Source of the DNA: Cryptomeria japonica
Lineage: Eukaryota > Streptophyta > Pinopsida > Cupressales > Cupressaceae
NCBI RefSeq assembly: GCF_030272615.1
Contig: NC_081412.1
Span: 22,472,432-22,536,431 of the forward strand
DNA length: 64,000 nt
Direction: 5' to 3'
Below the pieces are notes generated by a model. The model did no database searches. It saw nothing but the letters and a program-made list of their open reading frames with translations, and was not told the DNA's origin. How positions within the stretch are numbered: the first letter of the stretch is position 1; each line of letters opens with the position of its first letter. This document shows, in pieces, positions 46,827-60,000 of this stretch. Made by a program: the position numbers and the translations under genes.

Positions 46827-49800
46827 TCAATTGCTAGGGGCCATAAGGCCCATAGACTCTGAACACCATCTGAACTTCTCTGTGCTCACAGCCTTAGTTA
46901 AGGCATCTGCAACATTCATCAAAGTTTCCACCTTAACCAGCTTCACCCTACCATCTTCGACCATATCTCTAACAAAATGATACTGAACATCAATATGTTT
47001 GGTCCGGGCATGAAATGTCGGGTTCTTAGCTAGGCTAATTGCACTCTGACTGTCACAGTAAACTGTCACTGTACCTTGTTTTATTCCAATATCTGAACAC
47101 AGTCTCTTAAGCCAAATGGCCTCTTTACAAGCATGAGTAGCTGCCATATACTCTGCTTCAGTAGTGGATAAAGCAACCACAGCCTGTCGCTTACTCATCC
47201 AACTAATTGCACCACCAAACAAAGTAAACACATAAGCACTGGTGGATCTTCTACTATCAATATCACCTGCCCAATCTGAATCCACATAACCATGGATATC
47301 AAGGGAAGTCATGTCTCCAACTGAATTACCATGATAACACAAAGAATACTCTGAAGTGCCCTTCAAATATCTGAAGACTCTTTTGACTGCATCCCAATGA
47401 ACTCTACCAGGATTAGACATATATCTAGAAAGTACTCCCACTGCTTGGGCAATGTCTGGTCTAGTACAGACCATAGCATACATCAAGCTTCCAACCGCAC
47501 TCTGGTAAGGCACTCTGCTCATGTCTTCCATCTCCAATGGGGATGTAGGACAATCTGAAATAGATAGTTTCATTCCAACTGTAAAAGGAACACTCAATGG
47601 TCTACAATTCTGCATGTTGAACCTCTGTAACACTGAATTCACATACTTACTCTGGCCTAGCCATAGCTTTCTGTTCACCCTATCTCTTCTAATTTCCATC
47701 CCAAGAATGTGCTTCGCTGCACCAAGATCTTTCATTTCAAATTTAGCAGCGAGCTGAGACTTCAGTTCTGAAATCATACCTTTCCCTTTACCAATGAATA
47801 ACATATCATCAACATACAATGCAATGAATAAGAAATGATCACCATAAAATTTATAATAAACACAGTGATCTGATTTAGAACGTTCAAATCCCAAACTCAA
47901 CACATATGTATCAAATTTCTGGTACCACATCCTAGGACTTTGTTTGAGGCCATACAAAGATTTCTTCAATTTACAGACCAAATTTCTTTTGCCTTTCACC
48001 ACATAGTGCTCTGGCTGTGTCATATAAATATCTTCCTCCAAAACACCATGAAGGAAAGCAGTTTTCACATCCATTTGCTCAACCTCTAAATCATAAGCAG
48101 TAGCAATAGAAAGCAAAAATCCAATGGACGTCATTTTTGCAACAGGAGAAAATATCTCACCGTAATCAACACCCTCAACCTGAGAGTAGCCTTTTGCAAC
48201 CAACCTTGCTTTATACTTCTCAATGCTTCCATCTGAACCAATCTTTTTCTTGAACACCCATTTACAACCAACAGGTTTTCGTCCTTCAGGAAATGGTACA
48301 AGATCCCATGTATCATTCTTTTTCAATGCTGCCATTTCTTCCTCCATAGCAATCTTCCAGGATTCTGCATCATTCATACCTAATGCCTCTTCTACAGATT
48401 TCGGTTCATCCACACTAGTATTCAGAGAAAAAATACATCTCCAATCATCAGGTGAATACCTTTCAGGTGGTTGTCTATGTCTTGTAGACCTTCGAACAAG
48501 CTGAGTTGGAGGTTCTTCCTCCTCTTCTGAAGATTCAGAGCTAGACGAGCTCTCCTCAAATTCTTGCCTATCTAGGGGTCTCGATTCAACTCTTTCAGGT
48601 GTAGAAGGAAGTTGAATCACATCTTCTTTTTTAGTCTGTTCTGGCTGCAATGTAACAGAAGGAGACTTAATTTCTCTAAAAATAACACTTCTACTGTGAA
48701 TTACCTTTTGTGCAACAGGGTCCCAAAGCTTGTATCCTTTCACACCATAACTATACCCGATGAAGATACATTTCACAGCCTTGTTCTCTAACTTTGTTCG
48801 CTTCTCCTTTGGCACATGTGCATATGCCTCGCAACAAAAAATTCTAAGATGTCTCAATGAAGGCTTGTGACCTGACCATGCTTCCATAGGCGTTTTATCA
48901 ACAAGAGCTGATGTAGGAGACCTGTTAATCAGGTAGCAAGCAGTGGCAACAGCTTCAGCCCAAAATTTTTGTTCGAGACCAGCACCACTCAACATACTCC
49001 TAGCCTTCTCCATCAGTGTCCTGTTCATTCTTTCTGCAACTCCATTCTGCTGTGGAGAATACGGAGTTGTCTTCTGTCTGTTAATTCCACAGTCTTTACA
49101 GAATCTATCAAAATCATTAGAGAAAAACTCACCGCCATTATCAGTTCTCAAACATTTTATTTTCTTTCCAGTCTGCAACTCAACCATTGCTTTAAATTCT
49201 TTAAAACGACTAAAAACTTCAGATTTACTCTTTAGAAAATAAACCCATGTCCTTCTACTAAAATCATCAATAAATGAAACATAATATGTGGATTTTCCAA
49301 TCGAAGAGACATCTACTGGACCAAACACATCAGAATGGATAAGATCCAAAACACCACAAGTTTTATGAGAACTCGAGTAAAACTGAACGCGGTTTTGTTT
49401 TCCATAAATGCAATGCTCACAAAAATCAAAGTCAAGATTACAGTCATTCAAACCTTCAACAAGATTTTTATTTTTCAAGGTCCTTAGACCCTTTTCTCCA
49501 ATGTGGCCAAGTCTCTGGTGCCATAACATAGTCTTCTCTGCAGGTAACTTTGCTTCAGACGAAAGAGCACCCTTAGGTACCCAAAAACCATTTCCATCTG
49601 CTGAAGGTGAAACCTTCAAATCTTCCAGTGAAGTATCCGCAGATTTACTTTTTACAGAAGTGCTATTACACTCAACAGTGTATGCTTCAAGCTTATACAA
49701 AGTGCCAAACCTGACACCTCTAGCAACTACCATAGCACCCTTAATCATCTTACATCCTGTTTCAGAAAAGACTACCTGCACACCTGAATCTATTAGTTTG

Positions 49801-50870
49801 CTCACAGATAACAGGTTTCGTTTTAAACCGGGGATATGCAGCACACCATTAATCCTTTTTATTCTACCATCAGAAAACCTGATTCTAACTTTACCTCGAC
49901 CAACAATGTCTAGAGGTGAATCATCACCCAAGTACACCTTACCTCCATTAAACCCTTCATATTCAGAAAACCAATCTCTATTGGAAGTCATATGAAAAGA
50001 TGCACCTGAGTCAATTAGCCAGGCATCATTACCTGTATGAGTCGCCAAAGCCGCAATAAATGCATCGCCATCTTCCTTGTCAGACTCAGAATCAGAATCG
50101 AACTTTTTCTTTTTCTTCTTCTTTTCTTCTTTGCAGTCCTTACGGATGTGACCCGATTTACCGCAATTCCAGCAAATGACTTTGGACTTTCCAGGAGATT
50201 TCGATCTCCCTTTAGATTTGGACTTGCCACGCTTCTCATTCTTCTTGCCTTTCTTCTTAGGTCTTCCACGAACAGTTAGGGCTTCCTTTGAACTGATGGA
50301 TACATTCCTTCGCATCTCTTCACCGAGTAGGGCACCCACCACGTCTTCAGATTTCAAAACAACATATGTACTACCGATAGCCATAACAAGAGAATCCCAC
50401 GAATCAGGCAAAGAACAAAGCAAGATCTGACATTTTTCCTCCTCGTCCATCTTAACACCGACAGATACTAATTGAGCCAAAATCATATTGAATGCTTCTA
50501 GGTGGTCTACAATTCGTCCACCCTCTTCCATCTTCAAGGAATACAATTTCTTTCTTAAGAAAATTTGATTTAATAAAGATTTCACTTGATACATCTCACC
50601 AAGCTTAGTCCATAGCTTCTTTGCAGAGTTTTCTTCATGGACATTGATTAGAACAAAGTCTGCCAGGCACAGTCTGATTAGACCCTTGACTTTCCGGTCC
50701 ATAACATCATACTGAGTTGCCGCAGTAGGATCTGAGGGCCTTTGGACATTCGCATCAATAGCATCCCAAAGATCTCGATCTATTAGCAGATCTTCCATCT
50801 TCAACTTCCACATCTCAAAATTACTTCCGTTAAATTTCTCCACCTCTATTCTCCCTGACGAACTCACCAT
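46827..50870 (-). CDS. copia gag-pol polyprotein, intact (1,347 aa), array unit 1
   Basis: Full-length Ty1/copia polyprotein. Gag core at residues 1-200 (FNGSNFEMWKLKMEDLL), basic KSKGRSKS stretch and CCHC knuckle 233-246, protease DSG 287-289. Integrase has H451/H456/C484/C487 zinc finger and DDE D514, D577, E613 (DX35E). An S/E-rich linker with RRSTRHRQPPERYS lies near 792-806. RT has D934 and YVDD 1019-1022. RNase H has D1197, E1238, D1273. Order PR-IN-RT-RH defines copia; sequence style fits the Tork/Tnt1 group. The start is an ATG 125 bp from the shared LTR B, which serves as its 5' LTR. No stop or frame change. Whether it is expressed is uncertain because LTR B lacks the TATA box. Confidence 0.95.
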   Translation of the reverse strand: MVSSSGRIEVEKFNGSNFEMWKLKMEDLLIDRDLWDAIDANVQRPSDPTAATQYDVMDRKVKGLIRLCLADFVLINVHEENSAKKLWTKLGEMYQVKSLLNQIFLRKKLYSLKMEEGGRIVDHLEAFNMILAQLVSVGVKMDEEEKCQILLCSLPDSWDSLVMAIGSTYVVLKSEDVVGALLGEEMRRNVSISSKEALTVRGRPKKKGKKNEKRGKSKSKGRSKSPGKSKVICWNCGKSGHIRKDCKEEKKKKKKKFDSDSESDKEDGDAFIAALATHTGNDAWLIDSGASFHMTSNRDWFSEYEGFNGGKVYLGDDSPLDIVGRGKVRIRFSDGRIKRINGVLHIPGLKRNLLSVSKLIDSGVQVVFSETGCKMIKGAMVVARGVRFGTLYKLEAYTVECNSTSVKSKSADTSLEDLKVSPSADGNGFWVPKGALSSEAKLPAEKTMLWHQRLGHIGEKGLRTLKNKNLVEGLNDCNLDFDFCEHCIYGKQNRVQFYSSSHKTCGVLDLIHSDVFGPVDVSSIGKSTYYVSFIDDFSRRTWVYFLKSKSEVFSRFKEFKAMVELQTGKKIKCLRTDNGGEFFSNDFDRFCKDCGINRQKTTPYSPQQNGVAERMNRTLMEKARSMLSGAGLEQKFWAEAVATACYLINRSPTSALVDKTPMEAWSGHKPSLRHLRIFCCEAYAHVPKEKRTKLENKAVKCIFIGYSYGVKGYKLWDPVAQKVIHSRSVIFREIKSPSVTLQPEQTKKEDVIQLPSTPERVESRPLDRQEFEESSSSSESSEEEEEPPTQLVRRSTRHRQPPERYSPDDWRCIFSLNTSVDEPKSVEEALGMNDAESWKIAMEEEMAALKKNDTWDLVPFPEGRKPVGCKWVFKKKIGSDGSIEKYKARLVAKGYSQVEGVDYGEIFSPVAKMTSIGFLLSIATAYDLEVEQMDVKTAFLHGVLEEDIYMTQPEHYVVKGKRNLVCKLKKSLYGLKQSPRMWYQKFDTYVLSLGFERSKSDHCVYYKFYGDHFLFIALYVDDMLFIGKGKGMISELKSQLAAKFEMKDLGAAKHILGMEIRRDRVNRKLWLGQSKYVNSVLQRFNMQNCRPLSVPFTVGMKLSISDCPTSPLEMEDMSRVPYQSAVGSLMYAMVCTRPDIAQAVGVLSRYMSNPGRVHWDAVKRVFRYLKGTSEYSLCYHGNSVGDMTSLDIHGYVDSDWAGDIDSRRSTSAYVFTLFGGAISWMSKRQAVVALSTTEAEYMAATHACKEAIWLKRLCSDIGIKQGTVTVYCDSQSAISLAKNPTFHARTKHIDVQYHFVRDMVEDGRVKLVKVETLMNVADALTKAVSTEKFRWCSESMGLMAPSN

Positions 50871-50971
50871 CTGAATATTCCTGCAACAAGATCATAAAGT
50901 GTCTTCTGCACAACCTCCCACTCAAATCTGGATTAGTTCAAAAAACTCAACTGCCCACAATTGAAACCAAA

Positions 50972-50992
50972 GGTGATCAGGCTCTGATACCA
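50972..50992 (-). other. Primer binding site, array unit 1
   Basis: Minus strand TGGTATCAGAGCC..GATCACC, initiator tRNA-Met type, 2 bp from LTR B. Confidence 0.93.
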
Positions 50993-50994
50993 CT

Positions 50995-51874
50995 TGTAAG
51001 GAAGTTAAGTAGCGGAAACAACTCCCTACACTAACCTTGAGAGGAGGGTAATGCAAAACTTTTTCAGATCATTACAACAGTTACAGAAAATAGAAATAGA
51101 TATAATAGCATTCATACCACAACACAATGATTTACGTGGGGAAAACCCTTTCGGGAGAAAAACCCCACCCTCCAAAAGCAGCTCAATATTTTATTCAGCA
51201 ATCAAAAATAGATTACAACATACTTGCAGAGCAAGCTTTTCGCAGGAGTACCACTAATCAGAGATTCAGAGGCAGCTCAATAGCCATGAGACTCTTACAC
51301 ACAACCTCTATCTCACACACCTCATAACTAGGAGATACAATACAAGAAACCGTCAAACAGTATTACAAAACCATGGGCTAAAACCACCCAATAAGGTGTA
51401 GCCGACCTTATCTCCCTTCTAGATGCCCTATGACATGTTAAAGTACACATCAACATGTGTCGCTCCCTTTTTACAGCTCATTTATGTATCCGATACAAAT
51501 TATTTTTCCTATTTCAGGAGTACAAACTTCCGGAGGCCATAACTTCAGAACCGGGTGTCCGATTGACGAACCGTTTGAAGCGCCGGAAAGCTCGCGAAGT
51601 GCTCTATCACGCCGATTACGGCCACTTTTCAGGGCATTTCGGAGCCTCTAAAGTCCTCAAATTTAAGTTTAAACATTTTATTGCACCCCTCCAAGACGAA
51701 AACTTTAATATCTTCAAAACTAGCTGTGACCTTGCGACGCAACTTTACCGGAATGCTTATCTAGCCAACCAGAAGCTTCAGGGAGAGTTTCGCACCATTT
51801 CGTGCTCAAATGAAAACTTACTATAAATAGTAACCTCACATAAATGCAAGGTTGAGACACCATTTTTCCCAACA
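50995..51874 (-). repeat. Array LTR B (880 bp), shared by units 1 and 2
   Basis: Acts as 5' LTR of unit 1 and 3' LTR of unit 2. It has lost 15 bp at the hairpin (reads CTATCACGCCGATTACGG near 51605) and has TGTAAAAA at the TATA position. Confidence 0.95.
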
Positions 51875-51930
51875 AATCTCCCACTTGTCGAACACCTTGC
51901 ATGAGCGGAAGGGAATGTCAACACAATGAA

Positions 51931-54900
51931 TCAATTGCTAGGGGCCACAAGGCCCATAGACTCTGAACACCATTTGAACTTCTCTGTTCTCACAGCCTTA
52001 GTTAAAGCATCTGCAACATTCATCAAAGTTTCCACCTTAACCAGCTTCACCCTACCATCTTCGACCATATCTCTAACAAAATGATACTGAACATCAATAT
52101 GTTTGGTCCGGGCATGAAATGTCGGGTTCTTAGCTAGGCTAATTGCACTCTGACTGTCACTGTACCTTGTTTTATTCCAATATCTGAACACAGTCTCTTA
52201 AGCCAAATGGCCTCTTTACAAGCATGAGTAGCTGCCATATACTCTGCTTCAGTAGTGGATAAAGCAACCACAGCCTGTCGCTTACTCATCCAACTAATTG
52301 CACCACCAAACAAAGTAAACACATAAGCACTGGTGGATCTTCTGCTATCAATATCACCTGCCCAATCTGAATCCACATAACCATGGATATCAAGGGAATT
52401 CATGTCTCCAACTGAATTACCATGATAACACAAAGAATACTCTGAAGTGCCCTTCAAATATCTGAAGACTCTTTTGACTGCATCCCAATGAACTCTACCA
52501 GGATTAGACATATATCTAGAAAGTACTCCCACTGCTTGGGCAATGTCTGGTCTAGTACAGACCATAGCATACATCAAGCTTCCAACCGCACTCTGGTAAG
52601 ACACTCTGCTCATGTCTTCCATCTCCAATGGGGATGTAGGACAATCTGAAATAGATAGTTTCATTCCAACTGTAAAAGGAACACTCAATGGTCTACAATT
52701 CTGCATGTTGAACCTCTGTAACACTGAATTCACATACATACTCTGGCCTAGCCATAGCTTTCTGTTCACCCTATCTCTTCTAATTTCCATCCCAAGAATG
52801 TGCTTTGCTGCACCAAGATCTTTCATTTCAAATTTAGCAGCGAGCTGAGACTTCAGTTCTGAAATCATACCTTTCCCTTTACCAATGAATAACATATCAT
52901 CAACATACAATGCAATGAATAAGAAATGATCACCATAAGATTTATAATAAACACAGTGATCTGATTTAGAACGTTCAAATCCCAAACTCAACACATATGT
53001 ATCAAATTTCTGGTACCACATCCTAGGACTTTGTTTGAGGCCATACAAAGATTTCTTCAATTTACAGACCAAATTTCTTTTGTCTTTCACCACATAGTGC
53101 TCTGGCTGTGTCATATAAATATCTTCCTCCAAAACACCATGAAAGAAAGCAGTTTTCACATCCATTTGCTCAACCTCTAAATCATAAGCAGTAGCAATAG
53201 AAAGCAAAAATCCAATGGATGTCATTTTTGCAACAGGAGAAAATATCTCACCGTAATCAACACCCTCAACCTGAGAGTAGCTTTTTGCAACCAACCTTGC
53301 TTTATACTTCTCAATGCTTCCATCTGAACCAATCTTTTTCTTGAACACCCATTTACAACCAACAGGTTTTCGTCCTTCAGGCAATGGTACAAGATCCCAT
53401 GTATCATTCTTTTTCAATGCTGCCATTTCTTCCTCCATAGCAATCTTCCAGGATTCTGCATCATTCATACCTAATGCCTCTTCTACAGATTTCGGTTCAT
53501 CCACACTAGTATTCAGAGCAAAAATACATCTCCAATCATCAGGTGAATACCTTTCAGGTGGTTGTCTATGTCTTGTAGACCTTCGAACAAGCTGAGTTGG
53601 AGGTTCTTCCTCCTCTTCTGAAGATTCAGAGCTAGACGAGCTCTCCTCAAATTCTTGCCTATCTAGGGGTCTCGATTCAACTCTTTCAGGTGTAGAAGGA
53701 AGTTGAATCACATCTTCTTTTTTAGTCTGTTCTGGCTGCAATGTAACAGAAGGAGACTTAATTTCTCTAAAAATAACACTTCTACTGTGAATTACCTTTT
53801 GTGCAACAGGGTCCCAAAGCTTGTATCCTTTCACACCATAACTATACCCGATGAAGATACATTTCACAGCCTTGTTCTCTAACTTTTTTCGCTTCTCCTT
53901 TGGCACATGTGCATATGCCTCGCAACCAAAAATTCTAAGATGTCTCAATGAAGGCTTGTGACCTGACCATGCTTCCATAGGCGTTTTATCAACAAGAGCT
54001 GATGTAGGAGACCTGTTAATCAGGTAGCAAGCAGTGGCAACAGCTTCAGCCCAAAACTTTTGTTCGAGACCAGCACCACTCAACATACTCCTAGCCTTCT
54101 CCATCAGTGTCCTGTTCATTCTTTCTGCAACTCCATTCTGCTGTGGAGAATACGGAGTTGTCTTCTGTCTTTTAATTCCACAGTCTTTACAGAATCTATC
54201 AAAATCATTAGAGAAAAACTCACCGCCATTATCAGTTCTCAAACATTTTATTTTCTTTCCAGTCTGCAACTCAACCATTGCTTTAAATTCTTTAAAACGA
54301 CTAAAAACTTCAGATTTACTCTTTAGAAAATAAACCCATGTCCTTCTACTAAAATCATCAATAAATGAAACATAATATGTGGATTTTCCAATCGAAGAGA
54401 CATCTACTGGACCAAACACATCAGAATGGATAAGATCCAAAACACCACAAGTTTTATGAGAACTCGAGTAAAACTGAACGCGGTTTTGTTTTCCATAAAT
54501 GCAATGCTCACAAAAATCAAAGTCAAGATTACAGTCATTCAAACCTTCAACAAGATTTTTATTTTTCAAGGTCCTTAGACCCTTTTCTCCAATGTGGCCA
54601 AGTCTCTGGTGCCATAACATAGTCTTCTCTGCAGGTAACTTTGCTTCAGACGAAAGAGCACCCTTAGGTACCCAAAAACCATTTCCATCTGCTGAAGGTG
54701 AAACCTTCAAATCTTCCAGTGAAGTATCCGTAGATTTACTTTTTATAGAAGTGCTATTACACTCAACAGTGTATGCTTCAAGCTTATACAAAGTGCCAAA
54801 CCTGACACCTCTAGCAACTACCATAGCACCCTTAATCATCTTACATCCTGTTTCAGAAAAGACTACCTGCACACCTGAATCTATTAGTTTGCTCACAGAT

Positions 54901-55961
54901 AACAGGTTTCGTTTTAAACCGGGGATATGCAGCACACCATTAATCCTTTTTATTCTACCATCAGAAAACCTGATTCTAACTTTACCTCGACCAACAATGT
55001 CTAGAGGTGAATCATCACCCAAGTACACCTTACCTCCATTAAATCCTTCATATTCAGAAAACCAATCTCTATTGGAAGTCATATGAAAAGATGCACCTGA
55101 GTCAATTAGCCAGGCATCATTACCTGTATGAGTCGCCAAAGCCGCAATAAATGCATCGCCATCTTCCTTGTCAGACTCAGAATCAGAATCGAACTTTTTC
55201 TTTTTCTTCTTCTTTTCTTCTTTGCAGTCCTTACGGATGTGACCCGATTTACCGCAATTCCAGCAAATGACTTTGGACTTTCCAGGAGATTTCGATCTCC
55301 CTTTAGATTTGGACTTGCCACGCTTCTCATTCTTCTTGCCTTTCTCCTTAGGTCTTCCACGAACAGTTAGGGCTTCCTTTGAACTGATGGATACCTTCCT
55401 TCGCATCTCTTCACCGAGTAGGGCACCCACCACGTCTTCAGATTTCAAAACAACATAAGTACTACCGATAGCCATAACAAGAGAATCTCACGAATCAGGC
55501 AAAGAACAAAGCAAGATCTGACATTTTTCCTCCTCATCCATCTTAACACCGACAGATACTAATTGAGCCACAATCATATTGAATGCTTCTAGGTGGTCTG
55601 CAATTCGTCCACCCTCTTCCATCTTCAAGGAATACAATTTCTTTCTTAAGAAAATTTGATTTAATAAAGATTTCACTTGATACATCTCACCAAGCTTAGT
55701 CCATAGCTTCTTTGCAGAGTTTTCTTCATGGACATTGATTAGAACAGAGTCTGCCAGGCACAGTCTGATTAGACCCTTGCCTTTCCGGTCCATAACATCA
55801 TACTGAGCTGCCGCAGTAGGATCTGAGGGCCTTTGGACATTCGCATCAATAGCATACCAAAGATCTCGATCTATTAGCAGATCTTCCATCTTCAACTTCC
55901 ACATCTCAAAATTACTTCCGTTAAATTTCTCCACCTCTATTCTCCCTGACGAACTCGCCAT
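51931..55961 (-). pseudogene. copia gag-pol, array unit 2 (one stop, one frameshift)
   Basis: Same domain order as unit 1, starting at the ATG at 55961. Tryptophan 158 is a TGA (55488-55490; TGG to TGA). A 13-bp deletion near 52157 between two copies of ACTGTCAC shifts the frame in RNase H just before the YCDSQSA motif. The protease, integrase and RT motifs (DSGAS, DDE set, YVDD) remain in one frame of 1,113 codons from 55475 to 52134. Confidence 0.95.
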
Positions 55962-56062
55962 CTGAATATTCCTGCAACAAGATCAGAAAGTGTCTTCTGC
56001 ACAACCTCCCACTCAAATCTGGATTAGTTCAAAAAACCCAACTGCCCACAATTGAAACCAAA

Positions 56063-56083
56063 GGTGATCAGGCTCTGATACCA
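56063..56083 (-). other. Primer binding site, array unit 2
   Basis: Same as in unit 1, 2 bp from LTR C. Confidence 0.93.
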
Positions 56084-56085
56084 CT

Positions 56086-56965
56086 TGTAAGGAAGTTAAG
56101 TAGCGGAAACAACTCCCTACACTAACCTTGAGAGGAGGGTAATGCAAAACTTTTTCAGATCATTACAACAGTTACAGAAAATAGAAATAGATATAATAGC
56201 ATTCATACCACAACACAATGATTTACGTGGGGAAAACCCTTTCGGGAGAAAAACCCCACCCTCCAAAAGCAGCTCAATATTTTATTCAGCAATCAAAAAT
56301 AGATTACAACATACTTGCAGAGCAAGCTCTTCGCAGGAGTACCACTAATCAGAGATTCAGAGGCAACCCAATAGCCATGAGACTCTTACACACAACCTCT
56401 ATCTCACACACCTCATAAATAGGAGATACAATACAAGAAACCGTCAAACAGTATTACAAAACCATGGGCTAAAACCACCCAATAAGGTGTAGCCGACCTT
56501 ATCTCCCTTCTAGATGCCCTATGACATGTTAAAGTACACATCAACATGTGTCGCTCCCTTTTTACAGCTCATTTATGTATCCGATACAAATTATTTTTCC
56601 TATTTCAGGAGTACAAACTTCCGGAGGCCATAACCTGAGAACCGGGTGTCCGATTGACGAACCGTTTGAAGCGCGGGAAAGCTCGTGAAGTGCTCTATCA
56701 CGCCAGTTACGGCCACTTTTCAGGGCATTTCGGAGCCTCTAAAGTCCCAAAATTTAAGTTTAAACATTTTATTGCACCCCTCCAAGACGAAAACTTTAAT
56801 ATCTTCAAAACTAGTTGTGACCTTGCGACGCAACTTTACCGGAATGCTTATCTAGCCAACCAGAAGCTTCAGGGAGAGTTTCGCACCATTTCGTGCTCAA
56901 ATGAAAACTTACTATAAATAGTAACCTCACATAAATGCAAGGTTGAGACACCATTTTTCCCAACA
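56086..56965 (-). repeat. Array LTR C (880 bp), shared by units 2 and 3
   Basis: Carries the same 15-bp loss at the hairpin as LTR B (CTATCACGCCAGTTACGG near 56694) and the TGTAAAAA change. Confidence 0.95.
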
Positions 56966-57021
56966 AATCTCCCACTTGTCGAACACCTTGCATGAGCGGA
57001 AGGGAATGTCAACACAATGAA

Positions 57022-60000
57022 TCAATTGCTAGGGGCCATAAGGCCCATAGACTCTGAACACCATCTGAACTTCTCTGTGCTCACAGCCTTAGTTAAAGCA
57101 TCTGTAACATTCATCAAAGTTTCCACCTTAACCAGCTTCACCCTACCATCTTCGACCATATCTCTAACAAAATGATACTGAACATCAATATGTTTGGTCC
57201 GGGCATTAAATGTCGGGTTCTTAGCTAGGCTAATTGCACTCTGACTGTCACAGTAAACTGTCATTGTACCTTGTTTTATTCCAATATCTGAACACAGTCT
57301 CTTAAGCCAAATGGCCTCTTTACAAGCATGAGTAGCTACCATATACTCTGCTTCAGTAGTGGATAAAGCAACCACAGCCTGTCGCTTACTCATCCAACTA
57401 ATTGCACCACCAAACAAAGTAAACACATAAGCACTGGTGGATCTTCTGCTATCAATATCACCTGCCCAATCTGAATCCACATAACCATGGATATCAAGGG
57501 AATTCATGTCTCCAACTGAATTACCATGATAACACAAAGAATACTCTGAAGTGCCCTTCAAATATCTGAAGACTCTTTTGACTGCATCCCAATGAACTCT
57601 ACCAGGATTAGACATATATCTAGAAAGTACTCCCACTGCTTGGGCAATGTCTGGTCTAGTACAGACCATAGCATACATCAAGCTTCCAACCGCACTCTGG
57701 TAAGGCACTCTGCTCATGTCTTCCATCTCCAATGGGAATGTAGGACAATCTGAAATAGATAGTTTCATTCCAACTGTAAAAGGAACACTCAATGGTCTAC
57801 AATTCTGCATGTTGAACCTCTGTAACACTGAATTCACATACTTACTCTGGCCTAGCCATAGCTTTCTGTTCACCCTATCTCTTCTAATTTCCATCCCAAG
57901 AATGTGCTTTGCTGCACCAAGATCTTTCATTTCAAATTTAGCAGCGAGCTGAGACTTCAGTTCTGAAATCATACCTTTCCCTTTACCAATGAATAACATA
58001 TCATCAACATACAATGCAATGAATAAGAAATGATCACCATAAGATTTATAATAAACACAGTGATCTGATTTAGAACGTTCAAATCCCAAACTCAACACAT
58101 ATGTATCAAATTTCTGGTACCACATCCTAGGACTTTGTTTGAGGCCATACAAAGATTTCTTCAATTTACAGACCAAATTTCTTTTGCCTTTCACCACATA
58201 GTGCTCTGGCTGTGTCATATAAATATCTTCCTCCAAAACACCATGAAGGAAAGCAGTTTTCACATCCATTTGCTCAACCTCTAAATCATAAGCAGTAGCA
58301 ATAGAAAGCAAAAATCCAATGGACGTCATTTTTGCAACAGGAGAAAATATCTCACTGTAATCAACACCCTCAACCTGAGAGTAGCCTTTTGCAACCAACC
58401 TTGCTTTATACTTCTCAATGCTTCCATCTGAACCAATCTTTTTCTTGAACACCCATTTACAACCAACAGGTTTTCGTCCTTCAGGCAATGGTACAAGATC
58501 CCATGTATCATTCTTTTTCAATGCTGCCATTTCTTCCTCCATAGCAATCTTCCAGGATTCTGCATCATTCATACCTAATGCCTCTTCTACAGATTTCGGT
58601 TCATCCACACTAGTATTCAGAGCAAAAATACATCTCCAATCATCAGGTGAATACCTTTCAGGTGGTTGTCTATGTCTTGTAGACCTTCGAACAAGCTGAG
58701 TTGGAGGTTCTTCCTTCTCTTCTGAAGATTCAGAGCTAGACGAGCTCTCCTCAAATTCTTGCCTATCTAGGGGTCTCGATTCAACTCTTTCAGGTGTAGA
58801 AGGAAGTTGAATCACATCTTTTTTTTTAGTCTGTTCTGGCTGCAATGTAACAGAAGGAGACTTAATTTCTCTAAAAATAACACTTCTACTGTGAATTACC
58901 TTTTGTGCAACAGGGTCCCAAAGCTTGTATCCTTTCACACCATAACTATACCCGATGAAGATACATTTCACAGCCTTGTTCTCTAACTTTGTTCGCTTCT
59001 CCTTTGGCACATGTGCATATGCCTCGCAACGAAAAATTCTAAGATGTCTCAATGAAAGCTTGTGACCTGACCATGCTTCCATAGGCGTTTTATCAACAAG
59101 AGCTGATGTAGGAGACCTGTTAATCAGGTAGCAAGCAGTGGCAACAGCTTCAGCCCAAAACTTTTGTTCGAGACCAGCACCACTCAACATACTCCTAGCC
59201 TTCTCCATCAGTGTCCTGTTCATTCTTTCTGCAACTCCATTCTGCTGTGGAGAATACGGAGTTGTCTTCTGTCTGTTAATTCCACAGTCTTTACAGAATC
59301 TATCAAAATCATTAGAGAAAAACTCACCGCCATTATCAGTTCTCAAACATTTTATTTTCTTTCCATTCTGCAACTCAACCATTGCTTTAAATTCTTTAAA
59401 ACGACTAAAAACTTCAGATTTACTCTTTAGAAAATAAACCCATGTCCTTCTACTAAAATCATCAATAAATGAAACATAATATGTGGATTTTCCAATCGAA
59501 GAGACATCTACTGGACCAAACACATCAGAATGGATAAGATCCAAAACACCACAAGTTTTATGAGAACTCGAGTAAAACTGAACGCGGTTTTGTTTTCCAT
59601 AAATGCAATGCTCACAAAAATCAAAGTCAAGATTACAGTCATTCAAACCTTCAACAAGATTTTTATTTTTCAAGGTCCTTAGACCCTTTTCTCCAATGTG
59701 GCCAAGTCTCTGGTGCCATAACATAGTCTTCTCTGCAGGTAACTTTGCTTCAGACGAAAGAGCACCCTTAGGTACCCAAAAACCATTTCCATCTGCTGAA
59801 GGTGAAACCTTCAAATCTTCCAGTGAAGTATCCACATATTTACTTTTTACAGAAGTGCTATTACACTCAACAGTGTATGCTTCAAGCTTATACAAAGTGC
59901 CAAACCTGACACCTCTAGCAACTACCATAGCACCCTTAATCATCTTACATCATGTTTCAGAAAAGACTACCTGCACACCTGAATCTATTAGTTTGCTCAC

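Noticed and set aside
50972-50992. Possible initiator tRNA-Met gene fragment
   Set aside because: Only the 3'-end complement is present, at the exact PBS position beside each LTR.
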